A stretch of DNA of 64,000 bases, taken from assembly GCF_900111245.1 (NCBI RefSeq), contig NZ_FOGO01000002.1:186001-250000 (forward strand), read 5' to 3'. Positions 27,972 through 35,362 of this stretch are shown piece by piece. The notes under the pieces are model-generated. The model searched no databases, had not been told where the DNA came from, and saw nothing but the letters and a program-made list of their open reading frames with translations. Both the position numbers and the translations under genes were made by a program. Within the stretch, counting starts at the first letter, position 1; each line of letters begins with the position of its first letter. This DNA is from Streptomyces qinglanensis. Its GTDB lineage: Bacteria > Actinomycetota > Actinomycetes > Streptomycetales > Streptomycetaceae.

Positions 27972-28045
27972 GCGGGCGTAGTTTAATGGTAGAACATGAG
28001 CTTCCCAAGCTCAGAGCGCGGGTTCGATTCCCGTCGCCCGCTCCA
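27972..28045 (+). tRNA. tRNA-Gly(CCC)
   Basis: A complete cloverleaf. The acceptor 5' strand GCGGGCG pairs with CGCCCGC (28035-28041), the anticodon loop is TTCCCAA with CCC in the middle, the T arm is GGGTTCGATTCCC, and the CCA at 28043-28045 is encoded. It is intact, although it carries an attachment site for integrated elements: the last 44 bp recur at 29201 and 30392. Confidence 0.96.
28002..28045 (+). repeat. att copy A (3' end of tRNA-Gly)
   Basis: A 44-bp direct repeat from the anticodon loop to the CCA. Copies B and C match it at 43 and 44 positions. Duplication of a tRNA 3' end is the standard scar of tyrosine-integrase elements in Streptomyces. Confidence 0.9.
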
Positions 28046-28051
28046 ACAGCT

Positions 28052-28078
28052 AAGCCCCAGGTCAGCGACCTGGGGCTT
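28052..28078 (+). terminator. Terminator after tRNA-Gly
   Basis: AAGCCCCAGGTC-AGC-GACCTGGGGCTT, 12 perfect pairs with a 3-base loop, then GTTC. It shares a core with the hairpins behind the other two att copies. Confidence 0.85.
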
Positions 28079-28319
28079 GTTCATGTCCAGACCTCTGCCT
28101 GCCAGATCAGGCGCTCGGTATGCCGACCGGTCGCCTCGCCACGCCGCGCAGACCAACGCCTCCCCTCTCGGTCAAGACGACTTGCCGCCGTCAAGGTGAC
28201 GGCGGTCAGCAGCCCGCCGAGTGAGCTGAAGTGGACAGGCACACCTCCATGCGCATGAGAGGGACGAACACGTACCGTAGGGCGCACAGCGGACCTGTCG
28301 ATCCTCACTGGAGACCGCG

Positions 28320-28721
28320 ATGACCACGCAGCCCGAAGAACCGATGCACGACATCGCCGACAGTGATCCGGAAGCTCACCGCATCGCCCAGCCGGCCAGC
28401 ACGCCTGAGGAATTGCGTGCTGCTCTCGCGCTGATCGCCCCAGACGCACTGCCGACATTTGATGACGAGCGCGCCGCGGCACTCCGGCAGTCCCGAGAGC
28501 AGGTGAGCGCGGCACCCATGCGTCGCTTCGCCGGGCAGTGGGCGGTCTACGTGGCCATCGAGCGCCACCCGGCCCGAGCCGCCCGTCTGCGGGCGCTGGA
28601 AAACCGTGCGGCCGAGACCGACGATATCCACGAGGCTCGCGAACTCGCGGCGGAGATCGGTCGCATCCTTGACGCAGCATGCGCTGAAGCCGGCATCGAC
28701 CAGGAGCAGGGAGCGGCGTGA
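28320..28721 (+). CDS. DUF6247-like protein, possible antitoxin
   Basis: A 133-residue cytosolic protein starting MTTQPEEPMHDIADSDPE at the ATG at 28320 with GGAG upstream. Blocks such as PASTPEELRAALALIAPDALPTFDDERAAALRQS and MRRFAGQWAVYVAIERHPARAARLRALE resemble the DUF6247 family of small Streptomyces proteins; I recall this rather than compute it. It is helical and acidic, as antitoxins often are. It overlaps the next gene by 4 bp (GTGA), so the two are coupled. It sits between att copies A and B as element cargo. Antitoxin function is inference from layout. Confidence 0.6.
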   Translation: MTTQPEEPMHDIADSDPEAHRIAQPASTPEELRAALALIAPDALPTFDDERAAALRQSREQVSAAPMRRFAGQWAVYVAIERHPARAARLRALENRAAETDDIHEARELAAEIGRILDAACAEAGIDQEQGAA

Positions 28722-29008
28722 GCGATCGGGACCCATGGCGTTGGGAGTATGACCCGGACGCCGAGCATGTGGTGTCGGGTCTGCCTCCGCAGGTGGTTGC
28801 CGAGGTTGAACGTCTCGCGGGAGAGATGGTTGCACTGGCCGAGGTCGGCGTTGACGTCACGGATCTCGGTCAAGGACCGCGACGGGGCGTGCCAGGCGGG
28901 GTGCGGCGCATCCCGCTGCTCGTCGACGGCTGGTTCTACGCGCTGCCCCTCTCCCGTCTGCGCCTTATCGCGATCACTCGAGTAATCCCCCCGTTCTCCG
29001 ACCTCTAG
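28718..29008 (+). CDS. Small protein, possible RelE-like toxin
   Basis: A 96-residue protein from a GTG at 28718 that overlaps the upstream stop. It reads WEYDPDAEHVVSGLPPQVVAEVERLAGEMVAL, then a compact strand-rich C-terminus (VRRIPLLVDGWFYALPLSRLRLIAITRVIPPF). The helix-pair-then-beta-sheet order recalls RelE/ParE ribosome-dependent RNases, but sequence similarity is weak and the catalytic pattern is not visible. The coupled pair with the antitoxin-like gene, in a degenerate mobile element, makes a toxin-antitoxin module the best guess. I do not name a family. Confidence 0.5.
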   Translation: MSDRDPWRWEYDPDAEHVVSGLPPQVVAEVERLAGEMVALAEVGVDVTDLGQGPRRGVPGGVRRIPLLVDGWFYALPLSRLRLIAITRVIPPFSDL

Positions 29009-29200
29009 TAAGTGAACAGATCCTGCTTCGAGGCACTGGCCCCTGGGGCGCATTGGTCGGCAGTGCGCCGAGTTCCGCACCAGATGCGCACCAGGCAGGG
29101 CGGTGAACAACGGTCAACGACGGTGCTGCGGCAACCCGGCAGCTTGCTGCCAGTGCTCGTTTGCGCTGGTCAGCGAGGTACCCGGTCGACCATCCCGTGA

Positions 29201-29244
29201 TTCCCAAGCTCAGAGCGCGAGTTCGATTCCCGTCGCCCGCTCCA
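29201..29244 (+). repeat. att copy B (tRNA-Gly 3' end remnant)
   Basis: Matches the tRNA 3' 44 bp except A for G at 29220. The 5' half of the tRNA is absent, so it is not a gene. It begins 1199 bp after copy A and is followed by its own terminator. Confidence 0.9.
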
Positions 29245-29246
29245 CG

Positions 29247-29279
29247 ACGAACCCCCAGGTCATGGACCCGGGGGTTCGT
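29247..29279 (+). terminator. Terminator after att copy B
   Basis: ACGAACCCCC / GGGGGTTCGT with inner GGTC / GACC and one A-C mismatch, 3-base loop. Same core as the tRNA terminator but diverged, as if carried by a related element. Confidence 0.75.
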
Positions 29280-29306
29280 TCATTGTCGAGCCGCGACATG
29301 CACCGC

Positions 29307-29630
29307 TCAGGCCGCGTACGGGGTGAAGGTTACCCGGGAGTCCTCCGCTGTGAGCGCAACGTTCAGCGAGCCGTCCAGGGCCTTGGCAAGGCGACGCAGC
29401 AGAGGAAGCGTCGGGACGGTGTCTCCACCCTCGATGCGCGAGATCTGCGGTTGCGTCATCTCCGCACGATCGGCCAGTTCGGTCTGAGACAGGCCGAGTT
29501 CGACGCGGCGGTCGTAAATGGCCTGTCCGAGGTCACCGGCGAGACGTGCGTCGATGTACTCTTCGTCGTACTCCACAGCTTCACCGAGAAGCTGCTTGGT
29601 ACGACGCGTCTTCCACTGGTTGTGGTTCAT
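29307..29630 (-). CDS. XRE-family antitoxin (HigA-like)
   Basis: A 107-residue DNA-binding antitoxin that neutralises the upstream toxin and represses the operon. It starts MNHNQWKTRRTKQL at the ATG at 29630, sharing one base with the toxin stop (TGATG); GGGAGG precedes it. The helix-turn-helix is IYDRRVELGLSQTELADRAEMTQPQISRIEGGDTVPTLPLLRRLAKAL. The N-terminal ~35 residues are a probable toxin-binding arm. It lies immediately after att copy B, on the opposite strand to the tRNA. Toxin-first order is that of higBA. Confidence 0.88.
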   Translation of the reverse strand: MNHNQWKTRRTKQLLGEAVEYDEEYIDARLAGDLGQAIYDRRVELGLSQTELADRAEMTQPQISRIEGGDTVPTLPLLRRLAKALDGSLNVALTAEDSRVTFTPYAA

Positions 29631-29998
29631 CACGCCTCCCTGACTCGGTCGTAGGTGTGCTGGGCCGGACCATGCTCGGCCTCACAGGCTTTCTGCGCCT
29701 GATGGGCCCGCTCGATCTCGGCAGTCTCATGCATTCTGGTCTTGCGGAAGACGGTCAGCAGCACGATCCGACGGCCCGGGGCGAGCCAGTAGGGGATACG
29801 GACGGCATCCCCGTCGAGCACCAGCCGCAGCTCACGCAGCTTGCCGCCCAGATGGCGCGAATACGGCTCGCCGAGTGTCGTGGGCTCGGCCAGTAGACGG
29901 TCCGCCTTGTCCTCCACGCGGCGATAGAGGCGGAAGGGCAGCAAATCGAGCCAGTCCCGCACCTCGGGCTCAACCTCGATCACATACTGCCCATCCAT
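29630..29998 (-). CDS. RelE/HigB-type toxin (phage Gp49-like)
   Basis: A 122-residue predicted mRNA interferase, first gene of a toxin-antitoxin operon. The ATG at 29998 gives MDGQYVIEVEPEVRDWLDLLP; 10 more in-frame residues upstream overlap the operator and were rejected. The core KLRELRLVLDGDAVRIPYWLAPGRRIVLLTVFRKTRMHETAEIERAHQAQ is typical of the Gp49/HigB family, with the basic RKTR catalytic region. Its stop overlaps the antitoxin start by one base. A palindromic operator lies at 30012-30029. It is retained in a decayed element, as addiction modules often are. Confidence 0.88.
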   Translation of the reverse strand: MDGQYVIEVEPEVRDWLDLLPFRLYRRVEDKADRLLAEPTTLGEPYSRHLGGKLRELRLVLDGDAVRIPYWLAPGRRIVLLTVFRKTRMHETAEIERAHQAQKACEAEHGPAQHTYDRVREA

Positions 29999-30011
29999 GC
30001 ACTCAACGATA

Positions 30012-30029
30012 TATGCATTAGATTGCATA
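30012..30029. promoter_or_regulatory. Operator of the HigBA-like operon
   Basis: TATGCA-N6-TGCATA, a perfect 6-bp inverted repeat in an AT-rich patch 14 bp upstream of the toxin start. It suits binding by the XRE antitoxin dimer. Confidence 0.75.
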
Positions 30030-30391
30030 CCGCAAGCTCACGCAAGGGGGCATGGGTGGTCAGCGGCCACTGGCTGCGGCCAAGTACCGGCTAAAGCAGC
30101 ACGGGCACGTACCACCGCATCCCCGGCATCCCCCGGCGGGGCGGTCTGCGCCACCCCAGAGGGGGGCACCCAGTCCATCTGACACCGGTCAGCCGAAGCC
30201 GTACCTGCAACCGCGACCAGGGCGCGTGTGAACGCGGAGCTCAGCACCGTCGGCCGCCCCGCCGTGCCCGATGCGTGCCCGTCAGGGCGGCGATTCACGG
30301 TCAACAGCGGCTCTCCAGGACCTGCCCAGCAATGGCCGGAGAGCCACGTCTCAACAGGTCAGCACCTGGTTCCCCGCTTGATGTCCGGTAC
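30030..30391. other. Gene-free stretch before att copy C
   Basis: No credible gene. It contains CAGGGCGGCGATTCACGGTCAACAGCGG-like text resembling a run before att copy B (near 29094-29120), which may be a decayed shared 3' flank of the integrated elements. Confidence 0.45.
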
Positions 30392-30435
30392 TTCCCAAGC
30401 TCAGAGCGCGGGTTCGATTCCCGTCGCCCGCTCCA
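30392..30435 (+). repeat. att copy C (tRNA-Gly 3' end remnant)
   Basis: Identical to the 3' 44 bp of the intact tRNA-Gly, plus one further shared base at 30391. It begins 1191 bp after copy B. No 5' half is present. Confidence 0.92.
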
Positions 30436-30439
30436 CGAT

Positions 30440-30468
30440 GAAGACCCAGGTCAGGGACCTGGGTCTTC
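30440..30468 (+). terminator. Terminator after att copy C
   Basis: GAAGACCCAGGTC-AGG-GACCTGGGTCTTC, 13 perfect pairs, then GTTTGTTTC, the best U-tract in the window. Same CCAGGTC core as hairpins A and B. Confidence 0.85.
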
Positions 30469-30532
30469 GTTTGTTTCTCTGGGTCTTGTTTGTTTCCGGG
30501 GACTGTGCCGCAGACGTACCGTCGGCCCGACA

Positions 30533-30677
30533 TGCCCTGGTTGGAGTGGAGTTGGTAGGCGAGGACGTAGGCGTCGGCGACCATGACGGTGTCGCAGTCC
30601 TCGACCGCGCGGCCCTCGGTGTCGTAGGCAGTTCGGATCAGACTGATCACGGGCACTCCGGAGGACCAGGATCTCAA
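30533..30677 (-). pseudogene. C-terminal fragment of a GntR/UTRA regulator
   Basis: About 48 codons read SSGVPVISLIRTAYDTEGRAVEDCDTVMVADAYVLAYQL, which matches the end of the UTRA ligand-binding domain of GntR (HutC/KorSA) regulators. The DNA-binding domain and most of UTRA are missing, and there is no in-frame stop near the natural end: the frame runs on into the att copy. KorSA-type regulators are typical of actinomycete integrative elements, so this is probably an element remnant cut by integration or deletion at the att site. Confidence 0.6.
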
Positions 30678-31183
30678 CCATCCGGACGAAGCGGAGAACG
30701 CGAAGGGCGGTTCCGGCTGTCCCTCCCCGCTTCGGGGCAGATCCTCACCGTCACCATGAGCGAGGTTCGCACCGCGTCACGGGTCAGACGGCGACCGGTT
30801 CGGTCAGCAACCAACGCAGGGCTGCTCGCGAAGGGTGAGGCTTCAGTTGCCTGGCGCAGGTCTTCGCTCCTCAAGTAGCGGTAGCTCCACGGCGGATGGA
30901 AGGCGCCTACGGCCTGTAGGGAACTGAGCAGCACCGGTTCGTCGAAGGTCAACGGCTCCTGCATGGTGAGGCCGCTCGCCTGGGTGGCGCCGCTCATGTA
31001 TTCGTCGTACTCGCGTCGGCTGATTCCCGCCCGGGTGCAGTGGGCCGACCAGATTTCACGTGGAGTGCCGAAGTGGACCGCGGCGATGCGCGCCATGCCG
31101 GCCAAGGCCATGGTGGGCGCGGTGGCGTAGCGCAGTACCGGCGTACCGGACGGGGCGGCGACGCGCTGGCGCCGCACCTCCAC
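30674..31183 (-). pseudogene. ASCH-like domain protein, N-terminus missing
   Basis: An open frame from a GTG at 31183 gives VEVRRQRVAAPSGTPVLRYATAPTMALAGMARIAAVHFGTPREIW, then SRREYDEYMSGATQASGLTM and FDEPVLLSSLQAVGAFHPPWSYRYL. This resembles ASCH/EVE-type nucleic-acid-binding domains whose normal N-terminus (LISVxPxYAExI...KTVE) is absent: an in-frame stop stands at 31193-31195. The last ~40 residues past SYRYL look non-coding. Family assignment is from memory of the pattern, not a search. Confidence 0.5.
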
Positions 31184-31194
31184 CGCCCGCGCTC

Positions 31195-31325
31195 ATGTAC
31201 CACAGCAGACGTGCCGGGGTGCTCTCCCTTCGTCGGCCGGAGGAGCGGTAGTGGACATGCTCTCGGCTGATGCCCAGGAGGTCGCTGCGCGGAACCAGGG
31301 TTCCCTTGAAGAACGCATGGCTTTG
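31195..31325 (-). pseudogene. Second gene fragment (ASCH/GNAT-linked family) joined to the first
   Basis: In a different frame the codons spell FFKGTLVPRSDLLGISREHVHYRSSGRRRESTPARLLWYMSAG, which looks like genuine protein, while the residues before and after do not. I recall such segments in Streptomyces GNAT-plus-ASCH-like proteins of mobile regions. It has no start, and stops making sense exactly where the neighbouring ASCH fragment begins (about 31190). The simplest reading is a deletion that fused two adjacent genes. Confidence 0.4.
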
Positions 31326-31446
31326 TCCTGTCCCGCCCCTCCATGCAGAGGCCGACCCGGCCCCTGGGGCAAGGGCCGGGTCATGGAGTGCGGCTCGTAC
31401 GGGAGAACCTTCCGCGCCGTGCCGGCAGCGGGGTCCCACTGCTGCT

Positions 31447-31875
<429 letters not shown>

Positions 31876-31936
31876 GGGGGTTCCTCTCGGGCGTGTGTGA
31901 CGAAGTGGGGTGGGCCGTGGCGGGCCGTGGAGGGGA

Positions 31937-32257
31937 TCAGGCGGTACCGGTGAGCTGGAGCCCGACGACACCGGCGATGACGGCGGCGATCCCGAGGAGC
32001 TTGCGCCAGTCGAGACGCTGGCCGAAGAAGAGGGCTCCCAGGAAGACGATCCCGACGCCGGCGGCGGAGGTCCAGATCGCGTAGCCGACCCCGACCTCGA
32101 AGGTGATCAGCGCCAGGCTCAGGACGTAGGTGGCGATGCCGCCGCTGACCAGCGTGGCGACCGACCAGCCGAGGCGGGTGAAGCCCTGGGCCTTGCCCGC
32201 GGAGACGGCCACGGCGACCTCGAAGACGACGGCGATGGCGAGGTAGAGCCAGTGCAT
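31937..32257 (-). CDS. SMR-family efflux protein, subunit 1
   Basis: A 106-residue four-helix SMR protein: MHWLYLAIAVVFEVAVAVSAGKAQGF carries the proton/substrate glutamate (E13), and VGVGYAIWTSAAGVGIVFLGALFF is the helix 3 signature. No extension or tail is present. It stands between the deaminase gene (46 bp upstream) and the second SMR gene, in the MerR-flanked operon. With the second subunit it should make a proton-coupled exporter in the plasma membrane. Confidence 0.92.
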   Translation of the reverse strand: MHWLYLAIAVVFEVAVAVSAGKAQGFTRLGWSVATLVSGGIATYVLSLALITFEVGVGYAIWTSAAGVGIVFLGALFFGQRLDWRKLLGIAAVIAGVVGLQLTGTA

Positions 32258-32303
32258 GACGGGATCCTTCCGGACGTGTGGTTCACGGAGTGGTTCAGAA
32301 GCG

Positions 32304-32789
32304 TCAGATGGACGCGGGGTGGTGCAGGGCGCGGTAGCGGGTGAAGGGCACCAGCGCCCGCCTCACGGGCAGCTGCCGGGCATCCCGCTCCAGGGAAAGC
32401 GGCTCGGTCCCGCCGCTCGGGTATCCGGACCGGTAGTCGAAGCCCCACGCGGCAGCCGTGTCGCGGCCCACCGCGTAGTGGACCTCGGCGATGCCGTGGG
32501 CGGCGGCGAAGCGGTAGCACATGCCGCAGGGTTCACCGGTCGCCAGGAGTACGGCGCCCCGGACCCCGGCGGGTCCGTGCTCGCGCACGGCCTGCCGGAT
32601 CGCGGTGATCTCGGCGTGGGCAGTGGGATCGCCGGTCTCCAGGACGAGATTCACGCCGGGTGCGGAGACCTGGCCGTCGGAGTGGAGCAGCTGCCCGACG
32701 AAGGGGGGCCCACCGGAGTCGACATGATGGATGCAGAGCTCCACGGCCTTGGTCATCAGGTCCCATGCGGCACGGGTGGGTTCGCTCAT
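32304..32789 (-). CDS. Cytidine/guanine deaminase-like zinc enzyme
   Basis: A 161-residue cytidine-deaminase-fold protein. The ATG at 32789 overlaps the DsbA stop codon by 4 bases (ATGA). The zinc motifs are TAHAEITAIRQAV (HAE) and GEPCGMCYRFAA (PCxxC), so catalysis is expected. The C-terminal DTAAAWGFDYRSGYP resembles guanine-deaminase or nucleoside-deaminase members rather than CDA or TadA. The substrate is unknown. The coupling with DsbA and SMR genes is unusual for a nucleobase enzyme and suggests a detoxification role. Confidence 0.88.
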   Translation of the reverse strand: MSEPTRAAWDLMTKAVELCIHHVDSGGPPFVGQLLHSDGQVSAPGVNLVLETGDPTAHAEITAIRQAVREHGPAGVRGAVLLATGEPCGMCYRFAAAHGIAEVHYAVGRDTAAAWGFDYRSGYPSGGTEPLSLERDARQLPVRRALVPFTRYRALHHPASI

Positions 32790-33382
32790 GACACGGCCAG
32801 GTCTTCCAGGGCGCGGCGGATGACCCCTTCGGTGGCCACGCCTTCGATGCGCCGCTCGCCGATCACGAGGGTCGGTACGACGGTGATCTTCTGCCGTGCC
32901 GACTCGGCCAGGGCCTCCCGGTGCCGCTCGGCGTACCACTCGTCATCCAGGGCCTGGGTGTAGCCGGCCGGATCCAGGCCGGCCTCCTCGGCCAGGCGTG
33001 CCAGGACTGCCCGGTCCCCGATGTCGAGGTCCTCCCGGAAGAAGGCCGCCATCAGACGCTGGTGGTAGGCGTGTCCACGGCCGTGCTCCTGGGCGTACTG
33101 GGCGCCTCGGAAGGCGAGTTCGGTGTAGGGCTGCGGGGAGACGCTGGGCAGCTGCATCGGGATCCGGTGGTGCCGGGCCATCGGGTAGACGGCACGGTTC
33201 CAGATCTCGGGCAGGTACGGGTCCTCCGGGCGCAGGGTGGGCGCGGGGCGAGGGCGCAACTCGTGCGGGTGGTGCACCACTTCGACCTCCGGGAGGTCCG
33301 CCACGGCCCGCTCGATCAGCTCGTCGGCGATCAGGCAGAACGGGCAGACGTAGTCGGACCAGATGTGGATCTTCGCCGCCAT
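32786..33382 (-). CDS. DsbA-family thioredoxin-fold oxidoreductase (FrnE-like)
   Basis: A 198-residue cytosolic protein of the DsbA/FrnE family: HIWSDYVCPFCLIADELIERA carries CPFC at residues ~13-16, and the cis-proline loop is TVVPTLVIGERRIEGV. FrnE-type proteins take part in disulfide or polyketide-quinone chemistry and in oxidative stress. There is no signal peptide. It is the first gene of the operon, divergent from the merR gene, with a 122-bp control region carrying ACACCGGTGT. The start is the ATG at 33382; the region upstream in frame is promoter DNA. Confidence 0.9.
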   Translation of the reverse strand: MAAKIHIWSDYVCPFCLIADELIERAVADLPEVEVVHHPHELRPRPAPTLRPEDPYLPEIWNRAVYPMARHHRIPMQLPSVSPQPYTELAFRGAQYAQEHGRGHAYHQRLMAAFFREDLDIGDRAVLARLAEEAGLDPAGYTQALDDEWYAERHREALAESARQKITVVPTLVIGERRIEGVATEGVIRRALEDLAVS

Positions 33383-33443
33383 GTTTCGCCTCCGGTTTCC
33401 TCCGGCGCACCTTGTGTGCGCCGTGCCTGTACCTTCGGTCTTC

Positions 33444-33453
33444 ACACCGGTGT
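33444..33453. promoter_or_regulatory. Candidate MerR operator
   Basis: ACACCGGTGT, a 10-bp perfect palindrome midway between the divergent merR and dsbA-like genes. MerR proteins bind dyads in the promoter spacer; a good -10 could not be fixed here, so this is a candidate only. Confidence 0.5.
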
Positions 33454-33504
33454 CAGGTGCAACGCCGACGGCCCCGGTGACTCGACGGACGGCCAGGAGG
33501 AGCC

Positions 33505-33864
33505 ATGCGGATAGGCGAGTTGGCGGAAGCAACCGGGGTGAGCAGCCGTTCTCTCCGGTACTACGAGGAGCACGGCCTGATCCGCTCCGAGCGCACTTCG
33601 GGCGGATGGCGGGACTTCGACCCGTCGATGGTGGACCGCGTGGTGATGATCCAGCACCTGTTCGCGGCGGGCCTGGGCAGCAGCACCATCGACCAGGTGC
33701 TGCCCTGCCTGGACGCTACGCCTGAGGAACGCAACGGTGAGATGGAGCGGCTGTTCGCCGAGCAGGCCGAGCGGCTCGCGGCCAAGCAGCGCGACATCGA
33801 GCGCGAGCGCGAAACCCTCCAGGCCCTCCGCCGCGAAACGGCCCTTCCCCGCGTCACCCCCTGA
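33505..33864 (+). CDS. MerR-family transcriptional regulator
   Basis: A 119-residue regulator, the ATG at 33505 preceded by AGGAGG. The winged helix is MRIGELAEATGVSSRSLRYYEEHGLIRSERTSGGWRDF, followed by a coiled-coil dimer helix (MERLFAEQAERLAAKQRDIERERETLQALRRE). There is no metal-binding cysteine set, so a drug or redox effector is more likely than a metal. It is divergent from the dsbA-deaminase-SMR operon and probably controls it and itself from the 33383-33504 region. Confidence 0.93.
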   Translation: MRIGELAEATGVSSRSLRYYEEHGLIRSERTSGGWRDFDPSMVDRVVMIQHLFAAGLGSSTIDQVLPCLDATPEERNGEMERLFAEQAERLAAKQRDIERERETLQALRRETALPRVTP

Positions 33865-33950
33865 AGCGATCGGCGCCGTGAGCGCGGCGGGCGCCCCCCT
33901 GGGCGGGGTTGGGGAAGCGTGCCCCGGACTGCGTGGCCGGAGGCGGTACG

Positions 33951-34169
33951 TCAGTCCTTGCCCGCGCGCTTTCGGATGTCCATCGCCACAGCGACACCGA
34001 GCATCAGCACGGCCATGCTGATGCCGAACGTCAGACTGTCCGACCAGGTGTCCTCCCACAGGCGTGACACCGCCCCGGTGAGCGCCCCGTATGCCATCGC
34101 CACGCCTACGCGCTTCCCCCACAGCATCATGGGCCGCTCGTACCCTCCCAGCTCCGTAGGAAGCGTCAC
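33951..34169 (-). CDS. Hypothetical two-helix membrane protein
   Basis: A 72-residue protein with possible start ATG at 34169 (MTLPTELGGYERPMMLW). Two hydrophobic segments are visible: VGVAMAYGALTGAVSRLW and FGISMAVLMLGVAVAMDI, the second followed by RKRAGKD. I recognise no family. It stands alone between merR and the ferritin-like gene, on the opposite strand to merR. Coding is credible but not certain. Confidence 0.5.
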   Translation of the reverse strand: MTLPTELGGYERPMMLWGKRVGVAMAYGALTGAVSRLWEDTWSDSLTFGISMAVLMLGVAVAMDIRKRAGKD

Positions 34170-34307
34170 CGCGCCGGACGCGTCCGGGCGTGCCGTACAG
34201 CGGCCGTTCCGGACGAAGGCGTCCGGTGCTCCGAGGTGACCCGTTGATCGTCTGAGGAACGCATCGGCTCCTGAAGAGGTGGGAGGGAGCGATGGTCCGT
34301 GTGGTTG

Positions 34308-35039
34308 TCAGCTCGCGTTGGTCCAGGCATCCGGGCGGGGCGCCAGCACCGCGGAGACCACCGTGTGGGACGAGGCCATGACGTCGGCGACGAATCGCAG
34401 CCGCTTGAGGCCGAGTCGGCGCAGTGCCGAGCCGTGGTCGGCGGCGACGAAGAGAGAGACCGCGAGCAGCAGAAGTCGCCACAGGGCCATCGTCGGGCGG
34501 CGCGCCGGGCGGGGCAGCTCCGCCAGGGAGGCGTGCAGTCGTTCGCAGTGGAAGGGGACGTGGCGCTGCTCGTCGGCCAGGATCCGCCCCGCCACCTCCG
34601 TGGTGAGCGCGTCGTCGGTGCCGTCGCGGAGGACGCGGTAATAGCGCAGCGCCACCACTTCCGCGATCATCAGCATCAGCAGTTCGGTACGGAGACCCAT
34701 CAGACGCCGCAACCGTACGAAGACGACGTCGCTCCAGTGTCCGGGCAGCGTCGCTACGCCCCCCGCCGTCAGCAGCCGGGCGAGGAGACGGGCGTGGTTC
34801 TGTTCCTCGGCTATGAAGAGCCGCACCGCCTGCCCGTAGTCGGGATCGCCGGCCTGGTCCGCTTTGTCGATCAGGTTGGCACCGTCACCGTCCTCGCCGA
34901 CCTGGAAGCGCTGGATGCTGGTCCACACCGCCGGAGGCAGCGTCGCGTCCTGCTCCCAGTCCGGATCACCCAGCGCCTGCCGGCGCGCGTCCTCGTCCTC
35001 GAACCGCCTTGTCCACTTGGCGAAGCCACCCGTATCCAC
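34308..35039 (-). CDS. Ferritin-like diiron protein
   Basis: A 243-residue protein of the ferritin-like superfamily. The GTG at 35039 (VDTGGFAKWTRRFEDED) has AAGGGG 7 bp upstream. Two E-x-x-H-type ligand sets are seen: FIAEEQNHARLLARLL and ILADEQRHVPFHCERL, separated by a helix with EVVALRYYRVL. This four-helix layout suits a carboxylate-bridged diiron centre. A C-terminal hydrophobic helix (ALWRLLLLAVSLFVAAD) could bind a membrane. Members of this group act in oxygen-dependent or stress chemistry; the specific reaction is unknown. Confidence 0.78.
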   Translation of the reverse strand: MDTGGFAKWTRRFEDEDARRQALGDPDWEQDATLPPAVWTSIQRFQVGEDGDGANLIDKADQAGDPDYGQAVRLFIAEEQNHARLLARLLTAGGVATLPGHWSDVVFVRLRRLMGLRTELLMLMIAEVVALRYYRVLRDGTDDALTTEVAGRILADEQRHVPFHCERLHASLAELPRPARRPTMALWRLLLLAVSLFVAADHGSALRRLGLKRLRFVADVMASSHTVVSAVLAPRPDAWTNAS

Positions 35040-35362
35040 CCGGTTCCCCTTTCCCGGGCACAGCCACCGTGCCCTGGAGAGGGACGACGCATGCGGACAC
35101 CCGAACCGTTCCACTAGCGCCGGGAGCCGTAGCCGACCTCAGCGCCGGGCAGTCCGGGATCCGGGATCCGGGATCCGGGATCCGGGATCCGGGATCCGGG
35201 ATCCGGGCAGCCAGAGGTGCCACGGTCACTCCTGGAGCGCGACTCTGAGCGGCCCCTGCACTCCGTCGAGCGGCCTGGCACATCTGCTCATCCGGCCATC
35301 CCGTCGCACCCGGCGCCGACAACACGGTCGGACGACGTGCCGCGGGTGCTCCGCGCTCGGCT
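35040..35362. other. Gene-free region with a heptamer repeat
   Basis: About 320 bp holding the promoter side of the ferritin-like gene, the CCGGGAT array at 35154-35207 and the 3' end of the next gene. No ORF here is credible. Confidence 0.6.
35154..35207. repeat. (CCGGGAT)n heptanucleotide tandem repeat
   Basis: Seven perfect CCGGGAT copies (35154-35202) and a partial eighth. Each junction creates GGATCC, so the array is a run of palindromic hexamers. The perfect identity implies recent slippage. Confidence 0.95.

Noticed and set aside
29201..29244. Second and third tRNA-Gly genes
   Set aside because: Copies B and C lack the 5' half of the tRNA and cannot fold into a cloverleaf; they are att remnants.
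30228..30878. A 216-codon + strand frame through att copy C
   Set aside because: It crosses the att copy and terminator; the opposite strand contains recognisable UTRA and ASCH fragments.
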